Shown here: positions 58,108 to 64,000 of the stretch, in pieces
Layout: each line of letters starts with the position of its first letter
How positions within the stretch are numbered: the first letter of the stretch is position 1
From: Methanofollis sp. UBA420
GTDB taxonomy: Archaea; Halobacteriota; Methanomicrobia; Methanomicrobiales; Methanofollaceae
Direction: 5' to 3'
Assembly: GCF_002498315.1 (NCBI RefSeq)
Contig: NZ_DAGX01000005.1
Location: 254,335-318,334, forward strand
Length of the DNA: 64,000 nucleotides
Program-made: the position numbers and the translations under genes
The notes under the pieces: generated by a model
Told to the model about the DNA's origin: nothing
Databases searched by the model: none
What the model saw: the letters and a program-made list of their open reading frames with translations, nothing else

Positions 58108-60548
58108 TGCGATGCACCTTCTCCATAGAGGTCATGCCGTACGACGTCCATGACCGCGTCGGGGTCGCGGAAGTACGAGATGAGCATCTTCGAGACATCT
58201 CTGAAGTGCCGGATCTTCTGTCTCCGCATCCACTCCAGGATCTCCTGCCGCCTCTTGAGTTCCTCGCGCATCCGTGCCTCGCTCCATCCCCGCGTCTCCA
58301 TGATACTCTCAAGCACGTACGACTTGCCCGAATACCTGATCTCGTCGGTGGCCTGGTGCCAGGAGAAGACCTCGTTCGTGATCAATTCGTTTGTCCTCGG
58401 ATCGATGTCCAGAATCTCGATGATCTGTTTGTTGCGGCGGATACGCTGGCCGCCGACCCGCGCCTGCACCTGGATGCAGACGAGGTTCAGGGAGGTGAGC
58501 ATGTTCCTCGGGACGTCCAGGGGCGGGTTTTCAAGACGGTGGACGACGCTCGCCACCGAGTCGGCGTGCATGGTCGCATAGGTGACGTGGCCGGTGGACA
58601 TTGCCTGGAAGAGAGTCTGGGCTTCCTTGCCACGGACCTCGCCGACACAGATGTACTCAGGCCGCTGCCGCAGTGCAGCACGGAGGAGTTCATACATATC
58701 GATCGCACCCTTGCCGCCTGTGTCGAAGGAGTCACGGGTGACCGAGGGGATCCAGTTGGGGTGCGGGAGTTTCAATTCACGCGTATCTTCCAGGGAGACG
58801 ATCTTCGCCAGGGGCGGGATGAAGAGGGAGATGGCATTGAGGGCTGTTGTCTTCCCTGATGCCGTGCCGCCAGCAAAGATCGCCGAGTTCCCCGCCTCGA
58901 CCGCAAGCCAGAGGAAGGCGACGGAGAGAGGCGAGAAGGTGCCCCACTCGATGAGGTCGGTCGGGGTGATCGGTTCGTCCTTGAATTTCCTGATGGTGAA
59001 GGTCGAACCGTGGGCCGTGACCTCCTTGCCGAGAGTCATCTGGATACGGGAACCGTCAACCATCGTTGCATCGAGCATCGGTTCGGCGATGGAGATATAC
59101 TTCCCTGACCTCTGGGCCAGTTTGGTGACGAAGGAGTCGAGTTCGACCGCACTGGTGTACATCATGTTCGTCTTGATCGACTCGTACCCACCGTGGAAAA
59201 CGAAGATCGGGTTGTCGAGGCCGTCGCAGGAGATATCCTCGATAAACTTGTCGTGCATGATGGCGTCGATCAGACCGTCGCCGAGGAAGTCGCGTTCGAT
59301 GTGGTAGAAGAGTTTCTCACGGGCGACCGGTGTCAGGCTGATACCGTAATCCTGGATGATTTCGTCGGAGAGGTCGCGGAGAACCTTTCTGGCCCCATCT
59401 CTGGAGATGTCCTTCGTGTTGACGTCGAGCTGCTCAAAGAGACGGCTCTTGATCTCGCCGAGGAGTTCTTTTTCGGCATCGGAGAGGACCGGTTCAAGCA
59501 CCTCGTAGGTGTACTCGTGCGAGGCATTGTCGTAGATGATCCTGATATAGGCATAAGGTTCGTTGACCGGGTAGAGTTCGACCTCCTCGATGCCGGGCCC
59601 TGGTGTGAAGGCGAGGTCGACGAGAGGGCCGTGGCGCCGGGGGTCGTACTCCTCCACTTTCCGGACAAGTTTGGTAAAGAGATTGATCTTCCCCAGGAAA
59701 CCGGCTTTTTTCTCCTGGTCCTTCCCGATCACCACGCTCCGTGCCTCTTCGGTGATCGTCGGGAACGCCTCCTTCCAGAGGGTCTCGATCTCGGGGGGGA
59801 GAGAGCCCATCCCGAGCGGGGCATCGCGCGCGGCCTGGTCGAGTGCAAGTTCTTCGACGTCGAAAGTCGCGGCCTTCGGGAGGATAAGTTCTGAAAGGGC
59901 GCCGATATCCTCGGCATCCGTGATCCCGGCAAGGACAGATTCTCCGTTCTCTTCGGCGTCAGGAACAGCTCCTCCCGACCACCGGGTCTTTTTCGGGGTG
60001 GCCGTGGCCAGGGGTGCCGCAGGTGTTGCGGCCGGTGTGTCGGTCAAACCTGCAATGTCCCCATTATTCGCCTCGTTGAGCCGGGATGCCGCGGGGGTCG
60101 TAGCACCCTCGTCACCGAAGATCGAATCGATCATGCCCTGAAGTGCATCGATATCGTCAAGGTCGATAGCCGGCACCCGGCTTTCCGGTGCCGGGCGGCT
60201 CTCTTCTGTGGGGGCTGGACCCGGAGCCGTTTCAGCCTCGCCAGGGTAGGGTTCCACGGGAACGGCAACAGGGCTTTCTTTCACCGCAGGGATCTCTTGA
60301 ACGGCCGGGTTCGCGGCATCCTCACCCGAAACCTCGTGCATGCTCCTGACATCGCGGATCATGGAATGAATGTCAAGGTTCCTGTTTCCCTCCACCATCG
60401 ACCGGAGGGAGGTGAGGGCCCTGTCGTCCTCGCCTTTTTCCGCGTCCTCTCCGGGAGAGACAGAACCGTCGGTCTGCTCTGTCGGATTTCCCCGTATACG
60501 ATCCAGAATATCATGCAGGCGGTGCTGCGCGTGTTTGCCTTTATCCAT
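58104..60548 (-). CDS. Type II/IV secretion ATPase (TadA/FlaI-like) with long disordered N-terminus
   Basis: 814 residues. The first roughly 260 residues are Glu/Ala/Pro-rich and probably disordered. The ATPase core (about 300-780) carries GGTASGKTTALNAI (Walker A, near 565), SLEDTRELKLPHPNW (Asp box), CVGEVRGKEAQTLFQAMSTGH (Walker B) and a His box (YATMHADS). It drives filament assembly together with the two platform proteins. It starts inside the end of the upstream carboxypeptidase-like gene. The long N-terminal region is unusual and may bind the Roadblock or MinD proteins (inference). Confidence 0.88.
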   Translation of the reverse strand: MDKGKHAQHRLHDILDRIRGNPTEQTDGSVSPGEDAEKGEDDRALTSLRSMVEGNRNLDIHSMIRDVRSMHEVSGEDAANPAVQEIPAVKESPVAVPVEPYPGEAETAPGPAPTEESRPAPESRVPAIDLDDIDALQGMIDSIFGDEGATTPAASRLNEANNGDIAGLTDTPAATPAAPLATATPKKTRWSGGAVPDAEENGESVLAGITDAEDIGALSELILPKAATFDVEELALDQAARDAPLGMGSLPPEIETLWKEAFPTITEEARSVVIGKDQEKKAGFLGKINLFTKLVRKVEEYDPRRHGPLVDLAFTPGPGIEEVELYPVNEPYAYIRIIYDNASHEYTYEVLEPVLSDAEKELLGEIKSRLFEQLDVNTKDISRDGARKVLRDLSDEIIQDYGISLTPVAREKLFYHIERDFLGDGLIDAIMHDKFIEDISCDGLDNPIFVFHGGYESIKTNMMYTSAVELDSFVTKLAQRSGKYISIAEPMLDATMVDGSRIQMTLGKEVTAHGSTFTIRKFKDEPITPTDLIEWGTFSPLSVAFLWLAVEAGNSAIFAGGTASGKTTALNAISLFIPPLAKIVSLEDTRELKLPHPNWIPSVTRDSFDTGGKGAIDMYELLRAALRQRPEYICVGEVRGKEAQTLFQAMSTGHVTYATMHADSVASVVHRLENPPLDVPRNMLTSLNLVCIQVQARVGGQRIRRNKQIIEILDIDPRTNELITNEVFSWHQATDEIRYSGKSYVLESIMETRGWSEARMREELKRRQEILEWMRRQKIRHFRDVSKMLISYFRDPDAVMDVVRHDLYGEGASQ

Positions 60549-61167
60549 CCATCATCCCACCCAGTTCAATGACCAGTTCACTGCGGGACCCATGAAAATC
60601 CACCATGAAGGTGTAGACCTCCTGCGCCCTGTCAACGACGATAACATCGTATCGTCCGTTGAGGAGGCGGAAGGAAGCCCTGCCGTCGCCGGTTGTCGTA
60701 TCGGTCAGGAGCACGTGCCGTCCTTTCCGAATCGAAACCCGCATCCCTGACTGAGGACTGTTCTCCTTCTCCACCACGATCGAAAGGACACCAGGACTCT
60801 TTCTCTCGCCCCCAAACTCGGGGATGTCAGACGTGAGCTGATGCGGGAAATGGCTCCTGTTAAAGACCCGGCACCGCGCCACGATCATATCGACAATCCT
60901 CTTCTCCGCGGCATAGAGTTCATACTCACCCATCTCCAGGATTTTCAGTGCCGCGGGATCCCCGTAGAGCGCTCCGGCCTCGTCCCCATAGATTGCCCCC
61001 GAGGGTTCACCACAGGAAAAGAGAACCACCGAGTTCCTGAGACCATCGACAAAGACTCCTATGGCCCCTTCCTCGGACCTGGCCCTCTGTGCCATCTCGC
61101 AATAGGTGAATGACCCCAGGTACCGCGACTGACCAAGGATCTCGTTAATGACGTCCATGATCTTCAT
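60541..61167 (-). CDS. Pilus-locus accessory protein: PATAN-like N-terminus and carboxypeptidase-like C-terminus
   Basis: 208 residues. The N-terminal half (GAIGVFVDGLRNSVVLFSCGEPSGAIYGDEAGALYGDPAALKIL) resembles the PATAN/DUF4388-like domain also seen at 62170. The C-terminal half (GVLSIVVEKENSPQSGMRVSIRKG, TDTTTGDGRASFRLLNGRYDVIVVDR) is a carboxypeptidase-regulatory-like beta-sandwich. There is no signal peptide, so it is cytoplasmic. It overlaps the ATPase gene by eight bases. Its exact role is unknown. Confidence 0.6.
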   Translation of the reverse strand: MKIMDVINEILGQSRYLGSFTYCEMAQRARSEEGAIGVFVDGLRNSVVLFSCGEPSGAIYGDEAGALYGDPAALKILEMGEYELYAAEKRIVDMIVARCRVFNRSHFPHQLTSDIPEFGGERKSPGVLSIVVEKENSPQSGMRVSIRKGRHVLLTDTTTGDGRASFRLLNGRYDVIVVDRAQEVYTFMVDFHGSRSELVIELGGMMDG

Positions 61168-61263
61168 CGATCGTCTCCCGGGATTGTTGCCGGGTTCTGT
61201 GTTCCGCTCACCAACGGCATGTCGGTGTCCAGATCAGGACCGGGCGCAGAAGATGATGAGATG

Positions 61264-62049
61264 TTACTGGGCCCCCCCGAAGAGAGTGTGAGCCAGGCGG
61301 TCGATGAAGTGCTGCTTACTCTCCTCGGTCTCCTCCTCATAGTGGACACCGGCGATATCGGCGGCGATCCTCCTGAATGCGCGGGAAGCCTCGGAGGCAG
61401 GATACTTGATCACGACCGGCGTCTTGTACGCGGCCGACCTGCGGACATTCGGGTCTTCAGGTATCATGTCGATGACACGAACCCCCAGCACGTCCTCGAC
61501 GGAGTGCCTCCTGATCTCGGTGTTCTCCATTCCCGAACGGTTGATGATCGCTCCATAGACCTCGCCCCCCACCATCTCGGTGAGGATCTTCGTCTTGAGG
61601 GCGTCGGCCATGGAGGAGAGTTCAGGATTCACCACCAGGATGACCTCGTCAGAGATGGCGAGGGCGACAACCCCGTCCTTGCTGATACCGGCGGCGGCAT
61701 CAACAAGGAGGTAATCACAGCGGTCGACGAGATCCCTCATGACGTCACGCAGACGATCGGGATCGGCGTTCTGGAAACCCTGGAGGGATATCCCGCTCGG
61801 GACCACCTTGACGCCGTTTGGCCCTTCATATATCGCGTCGTCCACCTTCGCCTTCCCGGCCAGCACCTCGTGGAGCGTGACAGGGGCGTCCTCAAGCCCG
61901 AGCACCAGGCCCAGGTTTGCCATACCGATGTCAGCATCAAGAATGTAGGTTTCTTTCCCGAGCTGGGCAAGAGAGGTGCCGAGGTTGACGGTTACCGTTG
62001 TCTTCCCCGTCCCTCCTTTCCCCGATGCGATCGTAAATGCCCTGATCAA
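61264..62049 (-). CDS. MinD/ParA-family ATPase (TadZ-like)
   Basis: 261 residues from a TTG at 62049, with AAGGTGTC upstream. The deviant Walker A is SGKGGTGKTT at 9-18, with DADIGMANL and DAAAGI (Walker B). The C-terminal QHFIDRLAHTLFGG is amphipathic and could bind the membrane, as in MinD. Heading the pilus operon, it may localise the filament machine as TadZ/CpaE does (inference from context). Confidence 0.85.
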   Translation of the reverse strand: MIRAFTIASGKGGTGKTTVTVNLGTSLAQLGKETYILDADIGMANLGLVLGLEDAPVTLHEVLAGKAKVDDAIYEGPNGVKVVPSGISLQGFQNADPDRLRDVMRDLVDRCDYLLVDAAAGISKDGVVALAISDEVILVVNPELSSMADALKTKILTEMVGGEVYGAIINRSGMENTEIRRHSVEDVLGVRVIDMIPEDPNVRRSAAYKTPVVIKYPASEASRAFRRIAADIAGVHYEEETEESKQHFIDRLAHTLFGGAQ

Positions 62050-62083
62050 TCCGACACCTTCTACTCCAATGATTGTGAAAGAT

Positions 62084-62100
62084 GGTATTTAATTATACCT
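62084..62100 (-). promoter_or_regulatory. Promoter of the pilus operon
   Basis: The minus strand reads AGGTATAATTAAATACC, a TATA box about 40-50 bases ahead of the MinD start at 62049. It lies in the 120-base gap after the PATAN-like gene, so the pilus operon can be transcribed separately from the Roadblock genes. Confidence 0.5.
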
Positions 62101-62169
62101 AATTTATCGCGTGCCGATAGGGCGGCCTAAACTGTCATTTAAGGATGGATCTCGAATATATCAGATCCA

Positions 62170-62757
62170 TCACTGATCCGGGCGTTTTTCCGGATCGACA
62201 ATAAGGTGCCCCATATGCATTTCTCTAAGGAGATCGGATGCGTCGACCATGAAATTCTGTTGCATCTTTTTCAGGGCCGTAACCGATTCCGGGTTGAGGA
62301 CGTCCTTCTTCTCTCCGGTCTTCGGGAGAGGGGGCGTCGCCGACCTGTCGTCGCCTGCCTCCACCGTCCGTACCACCTTCACCGTTGCAGACCGGCTCTT
62401 CTGGCCGACCCGCACCGCATGAATCGTGGTTGCCGGCCTGGCATCACGCGGCCCGGCTGTCACCCTGCAGGCATCGTTAAAAAGGAGAGCGGCGCCGATC
62501 TCCGCTTCAGAATACCCAAAGAATTCTGCGGTGACGACGTCACGTAATCTCTCTATCTCCTCAAGTGCCTGGATGCCAGTGGCCCTGCCAGACTCCGCAC
62601 AGAGTAGCATGCCGCACCTGAAGAGAAGAGATGCCGGCGAGCCGTGCACCATAAATGTCACGGCACCGGTGAAGCCCTTCTTCCGGCATTCAGCAATGAC
62701 GACCCTGAGGGGCATGGTCAGGCTGGCACCCGGAGACCCTGACCGCGGCAGGCGCAT
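62170..62757 (-). CDS. PATAN/DUF4388-like protein
   Basis: 195 residues. AECRKKGFTGAVTFMVHGSPASLLFRCGMLLCAESGRATGIQALEEIERL has the pattern 'G.V.F...G....L.F..G.L..A' of PATAN-type domains. A linker and C-terminal helices (ESVTALKKMQQNFMVDASDLLREM) follow. In bacteria, PATAN domains accompany two-component or GTPase-regulated motility. It starts three bases after the Roadblock-domain gene upstream and is probably in its transcript. Confidence 0.5.
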   Translation of the reverse strand: MRLPRSGSPGASLTMPLRVVIAECRKKGFTGAVTFMVHGSPASLLFRCGMLLCAESGRATGIQALEEIERLRDVVTAEFFGYSEAEIGAALLFNDACRVTAGPRDARPATTIHAVRVGQKSRSATVKVVRTVEAGDDRSATPPLPKTGEKKDVLNPESVTALKKMQQNFMVDASDLLREMHMGHLIVDPEKRPDQ

Positions 62758-62760
62758 GAT

Positions 62761-63480
62761 CTATCCCTCCCACCTGATACTTCGCAGGGCGACCCGCACA
62801 AGGCCCAGATTGGCATTGGCTGCGGTGAGGACACAGAGGGAGAGGTCACCAAAGGGAGCGATGATCAATTTTCCACCCGGCGTCTCCAGGATGATCTCGT
62901 CGAGACAGCCCATCTCCATGTCGTCGGCAATCTTCAGGCCGGCCCTGAGAAGGTCCTCGGAGATGGCGGCGATACGGTCAAAGTCGGTCGCACCGACAGA
63001 CTGGACGGCAAAACCCTCATAGAACGCGGATACGGCGACGACTCCCGGCTGGGAGAGGATGAGGTGCAGCGACTCCTCGTTCAGTTCGGGTACCGCGGAC
63101 CCTGCAGGGGCAGAATCCTCGGCCTCGGGAAACGTCGTTACAGGAACCGCACCCCCCTCATCTGGACTCTCCCAGCCAATAAGGTACCCCGCATCCCGGC
63201 ATCTCTCCAGGGCAAGGTCGTATTCGTCATCCCCGTACCTGCTGAGTTCGCAGGGGAGTGACGATTCGGCAAGGAGGCGGGCGAGGGCAAAACCACCTCT
63301 CAACTCCTTTGTCCCCTCCCGGCACCAGGCAGCTACCGCTTTTCCCTCGTCAGAGAGGACGAAGCCTTCGCCGTCGTCGGTGCGCACTCGCACAATGGCG
63401 TGGAACGCCTCGGTAAATGGCAGCACCTCGGTGAGAGGGGCCGTCATGCTCCCGAAAGTCTTCCCATCAGGCAACATCAT
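62761..63480 (-). CDS. Protein with C-terminal Roadblock/LC7 domain
   Basis: 239 residues. The N-terminal part (about 1-115; GFVLSDEGKAVAAWCREG, LALERCRDAGYLIGW) resembles a winged-helix-like or DUF2226-like segment. The C-terminal domain (about 133-239; LHLILSQPGVVAVSAFYEGFAVQSVGATDFDRIAAISEDLL) is Roadblock-like. Such domains are dimeric GTPase regulators (MglB type). No small GTPase gene is nearby. It lies ten bases after the next Roadblock gene. Confidence 0.6.
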   Translation of the reverse strand: MMLPDGKTFGSMTAPLTEVLPFTEAFHAIVRVRTDDGEGFVLSDEGKAVAAWCREGTKELRGGFALARLLAESSLPCELSRYGDDEYDLALERCRDAGYLIGWESPDEGGAVPVTTFPEAEDSAPAGSAVPELNEESLHLILSQPGVVAVSAFYEGFAVQSVGATDFDRIAAISEDLLRAGLKIADDMEMGCLDEIILETPGGKLIIAPFGDLSLCVLTAANANLGLVRVALRSIRWEG

Positions 63481-63490
63481 GATACGTACT

Positions 63491-63844
63491 CTACAGAGCC
63501 GCGATGATCCGTTCCTTGTTCTTCTTCAGTTCGTACCGGATCCTGCCGATATTGGCGCCGTCACCGGCAACGATGGCGATGAGTTCGTCCTCCGAAAGAG
63601 GAGAGAGGAGGATAGGCCCGCTCTGCAGTTCGACAAGCATCTGATTGAGAACCCCTTTGCCAAGTTCGGTACCCATCGCCTCGGAGGTACCCATGCCTGT
63701 CGATGCCATGGCTCCGAGGGCATCGGTGTCGATATCCCCGGAGATTGCGTCTTCGATCACAAACCCGTCCCGCCCGACGACAACAGCAGCGGTCACACCA
63801 TCAAGCCTGAGAAACTCCGTCAAGATCTGTTTGAGCATCTCCAT
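63491..63844 (-). CDS. Roadblock/LC7 domain protein
   Basis: 117 residues, a single Roadblock domain: LTEFLRLDGVTAAVVVGRDGFVIEDAISG, a long central helix, then LQSGPILLSPLSEDELIAIVAGDGANIGRIRYELKKNKERI. This is the MglB/Roadblock fold, usually a homodimer regulating Ras-like GTPases. It starts one base after the hydrogenase stop codon, so the hydrogenase and Roadblock genes appear co-transcribed. Confidence 0.85.
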   Translation of the reverse strand: MEMLKQILTEFLRLDGVTAAVVVGRDGFVIEDAISGDIDTDALGAMASTGMGTSEAMGTELGKGVLNQMLVELQSGPILLSPLSEDELIAIVAGDGANIGRIRYELKKNKERIIAAL

Positions 63845-63845
63845 T

Positions 63846-64000
63846 TTAATTCACTTCCTTCTCCTGAATAATCTCATGACCGCTGCCGGACCGCTGTACC
63901 ACCCGGATCCGCATCGGCATCCGACCCAGGGCATGGGTTGCACAGGAGATGCATGGATCATAGGCACGGATGACGGTTTCGATCCTGTTCGATGCTGCTT
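63846..64000 (-). CDS. [NiFe]-hydrogenase large subunit, C-terminal fragment (group 3 type)
   Basis: The last 51 residues only; the gene continues beyond the window. The C-terminal nickel ligand motif DPCISCATH is present, followed by 28 residues (ALGRMPMRIRVV...QEKEVN) that would be trimmed by a maturation protease after the His. VIRAYDPC.SCATH is typical of F420-reducing (Frh) and F420-non-reducing (Mvh) enzymes of methanogens; the fragment does not tell which. It is coupled to the Roadblock gene. Confidence 0.9.
   Translation of the reverse strand, partial: AASNRIETVIRAYDPCISCATHALGRMPMRIRVVQRSGSGHEIIQEKEVN

Overview
The window is a high-GC stretch from a methanogenic archaeon. The evidence is archaeal translation and RNA genes (SRP54, FtsY, aIF6, L21e, L31e, L39e, L18Ae, S19e, Rpo4, prefoldin alpha, Pus10, TrmY, PDCD5), archaeal TATA-box promoters, many ATGA start/stop overlaps, large secreted proteins of the type found in Methanomicrobiales, and the C-terminus of a group 3 [NiFe]-hydrogenase. 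The order Methanomicrobiales (Methanofollis or Methanoculleus-like) fits best; the genus is a guess.

Layout. 1-18.5 kb (+): cell-surface and secreted proteins. Three large proteins (beta-propeller/beta-helix, DUF3344-like, and a 1664-residue multidomain protein) share Big_2, PGF-pre-PGF and C-terminal anchor modules. They are followed by a tightly spaced six-gene string (11.0-18.5 kb) that ends in a WtpA-like tungstate/molybdate-binding lipoprotein. Modules resembling the sulfite-oxidase (SUOX) fold recur in five proteins here. 18.5-21.4 kb (-): leuCDB-type 3-isopropylmalate (or homologous 2-oxoacid elongation) genes. 21.4-32.3 kb: accessory region with two orphan ABC-2 permeases, bacteriohemerythrin, a voltage-gated-type K+ channel, an Mtq2/HemK2-like methyltransferase, two membrane-anchored tandem-winged-helix regulators, and three tandem paralogous secreted beta-sandwich proteins.

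32.3-43.0 kb (-): a long conserved information-processing run, purN, rnp4, YhbY, S19e, PDCD5, PP-loop ATPase, L39e, L31e, aIF6, L18Ae, prefoldin alpha, ftsY, srp54, trmY, pus10, L21e, rpo4, DUF655, rsmA. 43.0-55.6 kb: housekeeping genes on both strands (CNNM/CorC transporter, exonuclease VII, DUF371, thioredoxin-like, FKBP-like, Hsp20, CBS-ParB, nucleotidyltransferase, CobQ, aIF1). Between them lie degenerate copies of an intergenic repeat family, one of which has been captured as the C-terminus of the DUF371 protein.

55.6-64.0 kb (-): an archaeal Tad/type IV pilus-like machine (MinD/TadZ-like ATPase, accessory protein, secretion ATPase, two TadB/TadC-like membrane proteins) downstream of a PATAN-like protein and two Roadblock/LC7 proteins, which directly follow a [NiFe]-hydrogenase large subunit. 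No tRNA, rRNA, CRISPR array or transposase was recognised.

The most promising undescribed material is the SUOX-like module expansion coupled to a WtpA-like protein, the Roadblock/PATAN/MinD pilus locus, the palindromic intergenic repeat family, and a YhbY gene with no canonical start codon.
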